Positions 9,347 through 19,021 of a DNA stretch of 64,000 nucleotides are shown one piece after another. Under the pieces are notes generated by a model that saw only the letters and a program-made list of their open reading frames with translations, was not told where the DNA came from and ran no database searches. Numbering within the stretch: the first letter of the stretch is position 1; every line of letters begins with the position of its first letter. The stretch comes from Winogradskyella thalassocola (lineage in GTDB: Bacteria > Bacteroidota > Bacteroidia > Flavobacteriales > Flavobacteriaceae). The translations under genes were made by a program, and so were the position numbers. The DNA lies in assembly GCF_900099995.1 (NCBI RefSeq), contig NZ_FNCZ01000001.1, positions 372,001 to 436,000 of the forward strand. Direction: 5' to 3'.

Positions 9347-10300
9347 ATGTCTTCAAAAATATTAATCATTGGTGCCTGTGGGCAAATAGGAACAGAATTA
9401 ACTACCAAATTAAGAGAACTACATGGCGTAGATAACGTTATTGCTAGCGATATTAACACACGTAAGTTAGAATTGGTAAACGCTGGACCTTTTGTAATAT
9501 TAGATGCTAAAAACTTTAATGCCATAAAGGATTGTTGTATTAACCATAAAGTAGATACCATTTATCTTATGGCCGCTTTACTAAGTGCTACAGGCGAAAA
9601 ATACCCAATGGAAGCTTGGGATTTAAACATGAACTCATTATTTCATGTGCTTAATTTAGCCAAATCCGGTCAAATTAAAAAAGTGTTCTGGCCAAGTAGT
9701 ATTGCTGTTTTCGGGCCTACTACTCCAACCAAAAACACCCCTCAACATACTATTTGCGAACCTACAACCGTTTACGGTATTACCAAACAAGTTGGAGAAC
9801 GCTGGTGCGAATATTATCATGATAAATACGGTGTAGATGTAAGAAGCATTCGTTATCCAGGTATTATCAGTCATAAGGCAATGCCAGGAGGTGGCACTAC
9901 GGATTATGCTGTAGAAATTTATCACGAAGCTATAAAAGAAGGCAAATACGAGAGTTTTTTATCAGAAGACACCAATCTACCAATGATGTTTATGGATGAT
10001 GCTATTAAAGCCACAACTCAAATTATGGCCGCACCTGCTGAGGATATAACCATAAGATCATCTTATAATTTATCGGCTATTAGTTTTACTCCAAAAGAAA
10101 TTGCAGAAAGTATTAAAGCCGAAATGCCAGATTTTAAAATGACTTATAAACCAGACTTTAGACAAGCTATTGCAGACAGCTGGCCGTCATCTATTGATGA
10201 TAGCGTCGCAAGAAAAGATTGGAACTGGTCGCACGATTTTGATCTAGAGAAAATGACTTCTGAAATGTTAACGCAGTTGAAGAAGAAGTATCAATCGTAA
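9347..10300 (+). CDS. tdh: L-threonine 3-dehydrogenase, short-chain (epimerase-like) type
   Basis: The 317-aa protein opens with GACGQIGTEL (NAD-binding GxxGxxG, residues 8-14), has the catalytic YGITKQ (YxxxK), and carries the block GGGTTDYAVEIYHEAI. The last is typical of the UDP-galactose-epimerase-like L-threonine dehydrogenases of Flavobacteria. It would oxidise L-threonine to 2-amino-3-oxobutyrate with NAD in the cytoplasm. The length fits the family. It is followed by a strong terminator. Confidence 0.85.
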   Translation: MSSKILIIGACGQIGTELTTKLRELHGVDNVIASDINTRKLELVNAGPFVILDAKNFNAIKDCCINHKVDTIYLMAALLSATGEKYPMEAWDLNMNSLFHVLNLAKSGQIKKVFWPSSIAVFGPTTPTKNTPQHTICEPTTVYGITKQVGERWCEYYHDKYGVDVRSIRYPGIISHKAMPGGGTTDYAVEIYHEAIKEGKYESFLSEDTNLPMMFMDDAIKATTQIMAAPAEDITIRSSYNLSAISFTPKEIAESIKAEMPDFKMTYKPDFRQAIADSWPSSIDDSVARKDWNWSHDFDLEKMTSEMLTQLKKKYQS

Positions 10301-10324
10301 AATTTACTCTTTTCGAAATAACAT

Positions 10325-10354
10325 AAAAAATCCTATCGATTGATAGGATTTTTT
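10325..10354. terminator. rho-independent terminator
   Basis: The inverted repeat AATCCTATC/GATAGGATT has a 4-nt loop and is flanked by A and T runs, just after the L-threonine dehydrogenase gene. Confidence 0.85.
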
Positions 10355-10385
10355 ATTTGTTAAATAGCACCATTATACAGAAATA

Positions 10386-10419
10386 AAAAAAGCAAGAGAA
10401 ACCTAACTCTTGCTTTTTT
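10386..10419. terminator. rho-independent terminator of the SusCD/phosphodiesterase operon
   Basis: AGCAAGAG and CTCTTGCT flank an 8-nt loop, with A and T tracts outside. It lies 26 bp beyond the end of the minus-strand phosphodiesterase gene and would end that operon. Confidence 0.85.
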
Positions 10420-10444
10420 ACTGTAAAAGATTTAATAATTGGTA

Positions 10445-11782
10445 TTATTTATCACTATTTAGCATACTCTTATAGACAATTCCTTTAGATGATTCCAACT
10501 CAGCCCCAAGCAAATAAGCGGATAATGTTGGAATATCTTCCATTTGGATTTCTGGAAAAAGAATACCTTTTTTAAAATCAGGACCAAAGGCTACAAAACC
10601 CGTTTGAATATTTTTAGTGTCAGGATATTGACCATGCTTACCACCATGTGCTGCTTTAATTAATACACCTTCTCTGTCATTATTAAAACTAAAGCCATCG
10701 TTTGCAGTTAAAGCTAATACGGCATTTGGATTAGCTCCTCTAGAAGTCATCTCATCTCTAGAAATAATTCTAAAGGCTTTTTTGATACTAAAAGGTAAAC
10801 CTTCGAGTTTCTCTACAATTTTTTCTATTGTTTTTGTATCGTTTTTATTCTTCACATGTAAGAATGCCGAACCACCAGTACTTAAAAAGAATGTGTCTTT
10901 ATCTAGCAGGCCTAACTCTTTTAACCATAGATTGGGAGCCATACTAGAATGTACAGTATAAAAACCATGATCTCCGGTGATAATAATATTGGTTTGTTCT
11001 AAAATATTCGCTTTTTTTAAGGCATCAATTATAGTACTCACAGCCTGATCTGCACCTGCAATTGCTTTTTTAACTTCAATACCTTCACGTCCATTTTTAT
11101 GTTGTGCACCATCGGAATTTGGTAAGTGAATCGTTAATAAATTTGGAGTATAGGTTCTAATTATATAGCCTGCTATTCTAGCTAAATTTTGATCCATACT
11201 TAAAGAACTTAGATTATAGTCATCTATATCTAAATTCCCTGTAGCATTAGCTATGGCATCCTCAAACAAACCTTCAGGTGTTGCATATTTTTGAGTAGCA
11301 CCACGACGGTCTCTCGGATTATCAAACGACCATATTTCTGGTATATTATAATCTATAAACGGTGCATTTACAGTAATGGGCCAAGAAACAGAGGCCGTTT
11401 TTAATCCAGCGTTCTTTGCAGCCTCCCATAAGGTTTTAGCTTTTACGGACTCAAAATCATAATACCAATTTCCAGGTGTCCCTTCTTCCGAAACTTTAGT
11501 GTTGTAATATATCCCATGCTCATCTGGACCGACACCAGTAATTAAAGTCGTATGTGAAGGGTACGTCACTGTCGGGAAAATACCATTGACACCTTGAGAA
11601 GCAATTCCATTATTGGCTAAATCCTTAATATTAGGAGTCGGCCATTGGTCTTGTAAATAAAAATCTGGCCTAAAACCATCGATACTAATAATAACCAAGT
11701 GCTTTGCCTCTTGTGCAGCGATTAGGTTTAATCCAAAACATGTTAATATTACACAATAAATATATCTAAGTTGCTTTTTCAT
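10445..11782 (-). CDS. NPP-like alkaline-phosphatase-superfamily phosphodiesterase
   Basis: From the ATG at 11782 the protein is 445 aa and starts with a proper signal peptide (MKKQLRYIYCVILTCFGLNLIAAQ, about residues 1-24). An ATG ten codons upstream would spoil the signal and overlap the susD end. SIDGFRPDF supplies a metal-ligand Asp, FPTVTYPSHTTLITG carries the nucleophile Thr, and GDHG and GGKHGQYP give further metal ligands. This is the ectonucleotide pyrophosphatase/phosphodiesterase (NPP) pattern. As the last gene of a SusC/SusD operon it probably cleaves phosphodiester or pyrophosphate bonds of the imported ligand, in the periplasm or at the surface. Confidence 0.8.
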   Translation of the reverse strand: MKKQLRYIYCVILTCFGLNLIAAQEAKHLVIISIDGFRPDFYLQDQWPTPNIKDLANNGIASQGVNGIFPTVTYPSHTTLITGVGPDEHGIYYNTKVSEEGTPGNWYYDFESVKAKTLWEAAKNAGLKTASVSWPITVNAPFIDYNIPEIWSFDNPRDRRGATQKYATPEGLFEDAIANATGNLDIDDYNLSSLSMDQNLARIAGYIIRTYTPNLLTIHLPNSDGAQHKNGREGIEVKKAIAGADQAVSTIIDALKKANILEQTNIIITGDHGFYTVHSSMAPNLWLKELGLLDKDTFFLSTGGSAFLHVKNKNDTKTIEKIVEKLEGLPFSIKKAFRIISRDEMTSRGANPNAVLALTANDGFSFNNDREGVLIKAAHGGKHGQYPDTKNIQTGFVAFGPDFKKGILFPEIQMEDIPTLSAYLLGAELESSKGIVYKSMLNSDK

Positions 11783-11792
11783 AATATCGTAT

Positions 11793-13202
11793 TTAATTGA
11801 AAGGCAATACATGATTTGATGCTTTATTCGCTACCAATACACGGTTCATATCATATAAGATAGTCACATTTCCTGTGGTTTCATCCGCAGTAAAATCGTC
11901 TAAACCTAAATTTAAAGGAATGAAACTAGGTATAGTAGGCTGTGTAAATTCATCTGAAATATTAGAATTGTTTAACTGCTCGGTTTGAGAAACAGGAAAC
12001 TTAATACCTAAGTCGTTAGAACGTCTACCTTCACTAATAAAAATTTCTTGACGCATTAAGTAAATCAGGTATAATACATCATCTGCACTTGCTGTTGCAT
12101 CAATATCTTGAATTGTGATACTTGTGCCAGAAACGGTATACACAGGTATTAAACCAGCTTGTCTATCTAAGATATACCCTGATTTAGATTCTTGACCACT
12201 TTCAAAACTAACATTAACAGCTGTTATTGGATAATCTTGTCTATTAGTACCATTTCTCAATTCTTCGCTATCGTCTAAATACATAATTGGTCTAGATGCT
12301 AAAACATTATCTATTAAATTAGTCAATGTGGATTTAGCCAATTCTAAATTATTTTCAGCCGTATACGCTTCCGCTAAAATTAAATAGGCTTCTTCTACTT
12401 TAGCTAGAGACAATGGTTTTTGATCTTCTGTAGCTGTTCCTATATCAAAGTATTTAGGGTCTAAAAAGTCTAACCTTGGAAGTGGTGCAAATCTGTTCTC
12501 GCTAGCCGTAAAAGTGGCATTTTGGATTTCATTAGGAACTCCATTGGTGCCATCGAATTCTACAACAAATAATAAGCTATTATTACTAATCGCTGCTAAA
12601 GCAGAGGATTTCGCATTATCTATATCTCCTAAACCACGGTACACTCTAGACTTTAATAATTGATAAGCTAAAATGGTTTCAGAATCACTTTCATTGTCAA
12701 TGGCAAGATCTAAATGGCTTAAGCTAGCTTCTAATAATTCGTTTGCCGTATAAGCTTCACCATTACTGTTCATTGGTAGACCTGTAAAATTTTCGCCAGA
12801 TAAAATTAAGGCGTAAGCTTTTGCAAAATGAGCGTAAGACCATTCTTGAGCTGTAGCATCTGGATCGTTTGGAAGTACTGTTTCTAGAGCATACTCTGCC
12901 ATTTCTCTTAGCGCTCCAATTTCAACCTGCATACTATTACCATCAATATCTGTATAGTCAATTTGCGGAATATCGTATACTTTATTATAAAGGGTATAAT
13001 TATTAAAATAATTATCAGAAACCATTTCAGAATTGATGACGATAGCGTTCATGGTTAAGGCAAGTTGCCTTTTAACACCTGTAATCCAGCTCGTAGCAGA
13101 ATTGTTGTTGTCCAAGAAATCGTCTTCTGTAACATTTGGGTTATCGACACAAGCGGTAAGTGTCAGAAACAAAACGGTTATGTATATATAAATTGTTTTC
13201 AT
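11793..13202 (-). CDS. SusD/RagB-like nutrient-binding lipoprotein
   Basis: This 469-aa protein has a lipoprotein signal (LFLTLTACVD, Cys near residue 18). SusD-type helical repeats follow, with KSRVYRGLGDIDNAKSSAL and EAYLILAEAYTAENNLELAKSTL as typical TPR-like pairs. The late EIFISEGRRSNDLG corresponds to the family's E-R-x-x-E/F-x-x-E-G-R-R motif. It would cap the SusC pore encoded immediately upstream (11-bp gap). The ligand is not known. Confidence 0.85.
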   Translation of the reverse strand: MKTIYIYITVLFLTLTACVDNPNVTEDDFLDNNNSATSWITGVKRQLALTMNAIVINSEMVSDNYFNNYTLYNKVYDIPQIDYTDIDGNSMQVEIGALREMAEYALETVLPNDPDATAQEWSYAHFAKAYALILSGENFTGLPMNSNGEAYTANELLEASLSHLDLAIDNESDSETILAYQLLKSRVYRGLGDIDNAKSSALAAISNNSLLFVVEFDGTNGVPNEIQNATFTASENRFAPLPRLDFLDPKYFDIGTATEDQKPLSLAKVEEAYLILAEAYTAENNLELAKSTLTNLIDNVLASRPIMYLDDSEELRNGTNRQDYPITAVNVSFESGQESKSGYILDRQAGLIPVYTVSGTSITIQDIDATASADDVLYLIYLMRQEIFISEGRRSNDLGIKFPVSQTEQLNNSNISDEFTQPTIPSFIPLNLGLDDFTADETTGNVTILYDMNRVLVANKASNHVLPFN

Positions 13203-13213
13203 GTTTTTTGTTA

Positions 13214-16200
13214 TTAGAAGTTTATTTTTAATGAGGTTAAAAATTCTCTAGGCGCAGAGTACGTAGCATAAGATATTCCACCAGTAGAAGCACCACCTTG
13301 TCCCGTTGCCGAACCACTAATTGTAGCTTCAGGGTCAAACGACGATGCTGTAAAACTAAGCGGGTTATTAACACTAAACCCAATTAGGATGGATTTAATA
13401 GTATTAGTGTTTTTAGGGATTAAATTGTAATTCATTCCGATGGTCCTAATTTTTATAAAATCAGTCTTTTCTGTAAATAAATTTGTGAAGTTTAACCAAT
13501 TTGATGTCCCGTTAGCTTCAACTTCTGCTGCTGGCACTATATCATCCGATGCACCATAAAGAAATCTAAACTGTTGATCAAAACTGTTTGCGTAAGCCCC
13601 TTTTTGGTAATTACCGTTTGCAAAGAGACTGAAGTTTTTATAGGCGAAATTCATACCGAGATTACCAAACAAATCTGGAATCGTAGTCCCTAAATAAGAC
13701 TGTGCTGTTGTCGATTCTAAAACACCATTCTCATCAAAGGTTCCATAGTTTCCTCTTATATATCCTATAGGATAACCTTCTTCTACCACTGTTTGAATGG
13801 TTCTGGCACTAAATCCATTAATATTAAACGGAGCTACACCTCCAGAGTCTACCACTAGGTTATCTAAAGTGTTTACAGATACATTAAGCGATAAGGTTAC
13901 ATTTTCGGTTTGAATAGGAATAAAGCTGGCATTTATTTCCCAACCCTTATTTTCTATTTCTCCTATATTGTACAATTGACTATTGGCATATCCACTAGAT
14001 GGTGTTGGCGGCACATAGAATAAAGCATCTTTTGTATTTGCGTTATAGTAACCCACAGAAAGATTTACCCTATTATTAAACAATGCGGCATCGACACCGA
14101 CTTCAAATGTTTTCGTTTTTTCAGGTTTTAAATCCGGATTACCTGACTGTCCAAAAAAGGCAGCTTGTTCTCCTAAAAAACCATCAAAATCAATGGTTCT
14201 TTCATTTACAAAAGCAGGAGGTAAATTACCCGCCACACCGTAGTTTCCTCTTAATCTTAAAGAATTTATAGCTGTTGAATTTTCTAACCAAGGTTCTGAG
14301 CTTAATAGATATGAAACACCTGCTTTAGGATAGTATTGCGTCCCAATATTATCTCCAAAAGATGGGTTACGATCTCCTCTAATACCGAGGTCAAAGAACA
14401 ACTTATCTTTAAAGCCAATATTTTCTTGAAAATAAAAGCCATAGTTGAGCACTTCTGCCAAATATTCTTCACTTGTTTTTATAGCGGCATCACTAATAGT
14501 TTCGGCTCCGTCTCTAATATTAGTACCTGTATATTGTATTTGATGATCTGAGTTTCTAAACAACTGACCTCCCACTGTAGAGATAAATGAAAACTTACCT
14601 GTTTCAAATTTATGTTGCGCACTTAACTCTAGAGTAATACCAAAGTATTTACGTTCTAGGTTATTTATATTTCCTTCGTCTGTAACGTTAGTTTGAGTTG
14701 TATGCGTTAGGTATTCATTGGTTTGGATGGCCTTGTCATTCTGAACTCTATAATCGATACCTCCAACAAATTTAGCTTCAAAATTATTCACCGGTTTGTA
14801 AGAGAAACTTTGAGACGTTGTAAATCTATTAATAGAGATTTCGTTGTCTTGTAATTCTTCCGCCGTTTTCACAAAATCATTAATTTCACTAAACTCGGCA
14901 GTACTAAGGTCGTCTAATCTATTGTTAAACCCTTTTAAGACGGAAGCACCACTTTCCGCAAACCACAAACCTGTATAACCTCCTTGGTTACCATTTCGGT
15001 TTCTGTTGTAAGTATTGTTTACGTAAATAAAAGAACTATTATACGTTACTTTTTCTCCTAATTTAGCTTTAAAACCAGTGCTAAAATCTATTTTTTTGTT
15101 GGCATTATTATCGGCTATTTGAGCTCCTGTATTCTCAAGAAAATTTCCAGAAAAACTATAGCCAAAACCTTCAGAGTTACCACCACTTATACTTAAGTTA
15201 TACTTTTGATAGGTTCCTGTGTTAAACAATAAGTCTTTAGAGCGATCAAAATACAGAAAATCTGTAGTGGGTGCTATAATTCCCATTTGAGTTGAAGCTG
15301 TAATTTGCGTTCCTCTAGAACTTCCTTTTTTAGTGAAAATTTGAATCACCCCGTTCGCTGCATCTGAACCGTATAATGTTGTTGCGGCACCACCATTAAT
15401 GTATTCAATACGCTCTATATTATCCATTGGAATATCGGCAATAGAACTCATAGCTGCTCCTTGTGCACTACCACCACCTAAAGCGCTCGTGGTATTTAAG
15501 TTATCCATACGAACTCCATCTATATAAAAAACTGGTGTTGAACTAAGAAAAGCAGAATTAATACCTCTAGATCTGATTAAGGTTGTTGATCCCGATTGAC
15601 CTCCTGTAAAATTAATCTGTGTATTAGGCAATTTGGTTGCAATCAATTGGTCTATACGTTGCGATGGTAAACCGGCTAAATCTTCCGCCTTAAGAACTTC
15701 AACATTGTTAGATAACCTTTTACGCTGTACACTTGCCCCTTGTCCTGTAATTACCACTTCATTTAGCGCAGCAAAATGTGGTGTTAAATGAACAGTAATT
15801 TCTAATTGACCTTCTAAAGGATAATCTACGTTTTCGTATCCTATATAAGTAATTTTTAACGTCTTAGTATCGGCCGGAACCGTAATCGTAAACTGGCCAT
15901 CATAATCCGTTACAGCACCAATATTATAGGCAGTAGCGTAAATATTGGCGCCAAGTACAGGCGTATTGGTTTCATCATATACCACACCTTTTATCGTGAT
16001 ATTCTCTTGATTAATTTCAGAAACAGTTTTGGGTATGGGTTTAACGAGTATACCATTATCGGTGATTTTAAAATCTATTGGTGACTTTTGTTTTAAGGTC
16101 TTTAAAACAGCCTCTAAAGGTTGATTATTTATACTTAAATCAATTTTAGTGTTTTGATAAAGCTCATTAGAAATATAAATGAATTTTAAATCGGTTTGTT

Positions 16201-16372
16201 TTTCAATTAAATTAAACACCTGAATTAAGGATGCTTTTTTTAACTGTAAATTAATAGTGTTATTACTAATATAATAACGCTCAGTGTTGTGTTTTGGATG
16301 TATACTTCCATAAACATTTAATAAACTTGCCAAGATTATGACAGTACTTAATATGAATTTGTGATATTTCAT
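13214..16372 (-). CDS. SusC/RagA TonB-dependent transporter with STN domain
   Basis: At 1052 aa it has a signal peptide, then an STN domain (about residues 40-110, LKKASLIQVFNLIEKQTDLKF...) that contacts a FecR anti-sigma. Next come a carboxypeptidase-regulatory-like domain (about 128-200), a TonB plug (ASVQRKRLSNNVEVLKAEDLAGLP...GSDAANGVIQIFTKKG) and a C-terminal beta-barrel ending in an aromatic-type strand. The STN domain and the adjacent FecR/ECF genes indicate trans-envelope signalling: ligand binding frees the sigma factor to switch on this operon. Confidence 0.9.
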   Translation of the reverse strand: MKYHKFILSTVIILASLLNVYGSIHPKHNTERYYISNNTINLQLKKASLIQVFNLIEKQTDLKFIYISNELYQNTKIDLSINNQPLEAVLKTLKQKSPIDFKITDNGILVKPIPKTVSEINQENITIKGVVYDETNTPVLGANIYATAYNIGAVTDYDGQFTITVPADTKTLKITYIGYENVDYPLEGQLEITVHLTPHFAALNEVVITGQGASVQRKRLSNNVEVLKAEDLAGLPSQRIDQLIATKLPNTQINFTGGQSGSTTLIRSRGINSAFLSSTPVFYIDGVRMDNLNTTSALGGGSAQGAAMSSIADIPMDNIERIEYINGGAATTLYGSDAANGVIQIFTKKGSSRGTQITASTQMGIIAPTTDFLYFDRSKDLLFNTGTYQKYNLSISGGNSEGFGYSFSGNFLENTGAQIADNNANKKIDFSTGFKAKLGEKVTYNSSFIYVNNTYNRNRNGNQGGYTGLWFAESGASVLKGFNNRLDDLSTAEFSEINDFVKTAEELQDNEISINRFTTSQSFSYKPVNNFEAKFVGGIDYRVQNDKAIQTNEYLTHTTQTNVTDEGNINNLERKYFGITLELSAQHKFETGKFSFISTVGGQLFRNSDHQIQYTGTNIRDGAETISDAAIKTSEEYLAEVLNYGFYFQENIGFKDKLFFDLGIRGDRNPSFGDNIGTQYYPKAGVSYLLSSEPWLENSTAINSLRLRGNYGVAGNLPPAFVNERTIDFDGFLGEQAAFFGQSGNPDLKPEKTKTFEVGVDAALFNNRVNLSVGYYNANTKDALFYVPPTPSSGYANSQLYNIGEIENKGWEINASFIPIQTENVTLSLNVSVNTLDNLVVDSGGVAPFNINGFSARTIQTVVEEGYPIGYIRGNYGTFDENGVLESTTAQSYLGTTIPDLFGNLGMNFAYKNFSLFANGNYQKGAYANSFDQQFRFLYGASDDIVPAAEVEANGTSNWLNFTNLFTEKTDFIKIRTIGMNYNLIPKNTNTIKSILIGFSVNNPLSFTASSFDPEATISGSATGQGGASTGGISYATYSAPREFLTSLKINF

Positions 16373-16464
16373 AAAGTTGTAATTTTTTTATGATTCGTTG
16401 TGATTGTTATAATCGTTTGAGATTAGAAGGATGGGGTGACGAGTAGCTGTATTTTTAACACATA

Positions 16465-17046
16465 CTATTTTAGCTTATTTATATTTACACTAATATGCTT
16501 GAGGGCTAACCCAATATGATTCTCTACGGTTTTAGGGGCTATGTCTAGCAGTTCTGAAATTTCTTTGTATTTAAATCCGTCAATTCTACTCATTTCAAAA
16601 ATTTGACGTGTTCGTTTTGGTATGGATTCTAAAACATTTTTAATGACATTTCTATTAATTTCTTTTTGTTCGTTAGCAATAATTTCATCTTCGATACTTG
16701 GATAAAGACTGCTATTATTTAAGTGGTCTTCATTTTGTAGTGATCTGATTTCGTAATTCTTCTTAACTCTTAGGAGATCGTTTTTTAGTATGGCATAGAT
16801 ATATGATTTTGGATTTTTAATTTTATTAAGCTGGTCTCTATTAGACCATAATGAGATGAAAACATCATCTACTTTTTCTTCTATGATATGACTATTGGAT
16901 TCGAATAAAACACCAAATCTGCACAGTTTTTGATAGTATTTTTTAAAGAATAGATCGAGCGCTTTAGTATTACCTTCTTGCATTTGTTCAAATAGAAAAA
17001 GGTCTTCGTTTTTAATTACTGTATGACGAATGCTTTTAATCTTCAT
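16465..17046 (-). CDS. ECF-family RNA polymerase sigma factor
   Basis: The 193-aa protein has sigma-70 region 2 (DLFLFEQMQEGNTKALDLFFKKYYQKL..., residues 16-90) and region 4 (LESIPKRTRQIFEMSRIDGFKYKEISELLDIAPKTVENHI, residues about 138-180). This is the FecI-like type used in Bacteroidota uptake loci. Its ATG overlaps the end of the FecR gene by 11 bp. In most such loci sigma precedes FecR; here the order is reversed. Confidence 0.9.
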   Translation of the reverse strand: MKIKSIRHTVIKNEDLFLFEQMQEGNTKALDLFFKKYYQKLCRFGVLFESNSHIIEEKVDDVFISLWSNRDQLNKIKNPKSYIYAILKNDLLRVKKNYEIRSLQNEDHLNNSSLYPSIEDEIIANEQKEINRNVIKNVLESIPKRTRQIFEMSRIDGFKYKEISELLDIAPKTVENHIGLALKHISVNINKLK

Positions 17047-18010
17047 GGTTTTGAGTTATTAGGTATTCGTTATGATTCACCTTCTTTATTTTAACATCAG
17101 CAATAAATTCTATTGAATTAATAAATTCATCAATATTTTGTTCTTTAAAAGCACCTGTAATCTTTTTTTGATTAATTTTTTCATCTGTAATCTTAAAGCT
17201 TACTCCGTAAAAATTATTTATTTTATATAAGGCGCGTTTGAATATTAAATTATCGAGAATTAACATGTTCTCTTTCCAGGCTAAAGCCTTGGTGATATTG
17301 AAGTTTCTTTTAGTAACATCCGAAGTTTTGGTGTTATAAATAAGCTCTTCTTTTGGTAATAAATTAAGACTGTTTTTAGAGGCCTTAATTAATACATTTA
17401 CTTTACCGCGTTCTAACGAAACTGATTTGTTATCGAAGACTGTGCTAACGTTAAATGCGGTTCCTAAAACCGTAATATTTAAGTCTTCGGTATGGACTAT
17501 AAAAGGAATTTTTTCATTATGAGTAACATCAAAATAGGCCTCTCCTTTTACATAAACACGCCGTTGATTTTTAAAATCTGAGTTATATTTGATCTCACTT
17601 AAGGCATTCAAAACAACTAAACTACTGTCGGGAAGGTAAACCGTTTGCCGCTGACCTTTGTTTGTAGTCACCTGATTTGTATAGCTTAACTCATTTGAAG
17701 GTGAAAAATAACCATAGGCTATAAAGATTAAAGTAATTGCAGCAAGACCAATTGTTAAGCTATTAATTACTTTTCTCTTTTGGTTTTTATTACTTAGAAC
17801 AGCCTTAGATTTTAATTGTATTTCTTCTTGCCCAGGATACTCTTTTAAGCTAGCAGGATAGGTATCCCAAACTAATTTATAATTCTCATACGTTGTTTTT
17901 AATTCATAATCTAAAGTCAGTTCTATTTCAAATACAGCTCTAGCGGCTGTAGATAATTCATGTGTTAAATACCGAACGCATTTTCTCTCATTTTTGGTCA
18001 TATTAATCAT
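17036..18010 (-). CDS. FecR-family anti-sigma factor
   Basis: The 324-aa protein has a cytoplasmic N-terminus, one membrane helix near residues 84-102 (SLTIGLAAITLIFIAYGYF), a FecR domain (TNKGQRQTVYLPDSSLVVLNALSEIKY..., about 120-215) and a C-terminal DUF4974/STN-like domain. The start at 18010 has AGGAG about 6 bp upstream, which is unusual in this phylum; an in-frame ATG three codons later is possible. It would bind the ECF factor encoded next and the STN domain of SusC. Confidence 0.9.
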   Translation of the reverse strand: MINMTKNERKCVRYLTHELSTAARAVFEIELTLDYELKTTYENYKLVWDTYPASLKEYPGQEEIQLKSKAVLSNKNQKRKVINSLTIGLAAITLIFIAYGYFSPSNELSYTNQVTTNKGQRQTVYLPDSSLVVLNALSEIKYNSDFKNQRRVYVKGEAYFDVTHNEKIPFIVHTEDLNITVLGTAFNVSTVFDNKSVSLERGKVNVLIKASKNSLNLLPKEELIYNTKTSDVTKRNFNITKALAWKENMLILDNLIFKRALYKINNFYGVSFKITDEKINQKKITGAFKEQNIDEFINSIEFIADVKIKKVNHNEYLITQNHED

Positions 18011-18460
18011 GGAGTACTCCTTTTACTACTATGAGTAGAAAATTAGAAAATACCCTCAGTGATTGACATCAAGAGATTGACAAGGAATTATTAAGTAAAT
18101 GTTAATTGTATTGTTAGAAGGCTTGTTGCGCTATTTTAATAGGTTTAAAGTATAGTACTAAAGAGTCATTAAAACGAAATACAAAAGGAAAGTTTAAAAG
18201 ATTGGATTAGACAGGGATGATTAAATGAAAACGATATCAAAAACACTTTGTCTTAAATCTTAATGGATTAAGATTAATGGTTGATTAGAAATTCTGGAAG
18301 ACTAAGTTTAAGAAGCTTTAGATAATGGTTCAAAATCTTTTATTTGCAAAAACCAGAAAAGTATAGATAATTCACACACAACTTTTAGTCTTTGATCCCC
18401 TTTTAGTCTTGATCCCATAATGGATCTAAAAGCAAGACATAAACAAAACGCATTAAAACA
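18011..18460. other. intergenic region upstream of fecR, with tandem repeat
   Basis: No gene is seen in these 450 bp. They hold a head-to-tail repeat at 18382-18399 and 18400-18416 (CTTTTAGTCTTTGATCCC, the second copy lacking one T). A small GATCC/GGATC hairpin follows at 18411-18426. The upstream signals of the fecR operon must also lie here, but no clear TTG/TAnnTTTG pair was found. Confidence 0.5.
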
Positions 18461-18464
18461 CAAA

Positions 18465-18490
18465 AAAGCCACTACTTTCGTAATGGCTTT
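18465..18490 (-). terminator. original tRNA-Asn terminator (now separated from its gene)
   Basis: AAAGCCACTAC and GTAATGGCTTT form an 11-bp stem with one mismatch and a TTTC loop. On the minus strand it is followed by a run of six T. It directly follows the orphan tRNA-Asn 3' end, so it is best read as the native terminator of that tRNA before the island inserted. Confidence 0.75.
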
Positions 18491-18492
18491 GT

Positions 18493-18537
18493 TTGCTCCT
18501 CTTCTTAGGCTCGAACTAAGGACCCTCTAATTAACAG
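18493..18537 (-). repeat. left attachment site: orphan 3' part of tRNA-Asn
   Basis: Positions 18493-18528 are identical to 60093-60128 (36 bp). After one mismatch at 18529 (A versus G) the identity continues to 18537. The repeat is the T-arm, acceptor 3' half and part of the anticodon stem of tRNA-Asn; beyond 18537 the tRNA sequence is lost. This is the classic footprint of integration into a tRNA gene. Crossover must be within 18493-18528. Confidence 0.92.
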
Positions 18538-19021
18538 AGATAAACTGAAAATTCCGCAAAATTAACTATTTGATTTGCAGACTTTTAAAATTTAAAAACA
18601 CTCTAATTATGAGCCTATAAATTCCATTATTAACTATAATATTAACGGATAATTACGTTTAAACGCCCATCTATCAAGACTTAACGCTGAGGTTCATATC
18701 CCCGAAATATTAGTTTTGTTCATTAATTGTAAAATACAAAAGTAAAAGTAATTATTATAGCCTGCAAGAAAGTCTTTAAAATAGCTGCTTGACTCTGTGC
18801 ATTATTAATTACTTTAATAAGATTTAACTGAATAGTTTACAAGCTCTTTAAAAAAGCAACTATCCGTTATATACATTATGCAATACTCCCATACTTCATA
18901 AAAATATAAGAAAAAAAAGCTAACAAAAAATTTAATTGAGTTGGATTAATTAATCCATTTTATTAATTTATAAAATATATTACTCCATTTTATTAATTCA
19001 ATTAATTACCAATAAAGCTTT
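18538..19021. other. non-coding left end of island, with paired direct repeat
   Basis: No convincing ORF is present. The stretch TCCATTTTATTAATT occurs twice, at 18954-18968 and 18984-18998, exactly 30 bp apart. That is about three helical turns and just upstream of the nucleotidase gene. It may be a regulator or recombination-protein binding pair, but this is only a guess. Confidence 0.45.

Noticed and set aside
14083..14551. plus-strand ORFs inside the SusC gene
   Set aside because: They are antisense shadows of a well-supported minus-strand coding region with no start signals.
18493..18537. a second functional tRNA-Asn
   Set aside because: Only the 3' part is present; the D-arm, anticodon loop completion and 5' acceptor strand are missing.
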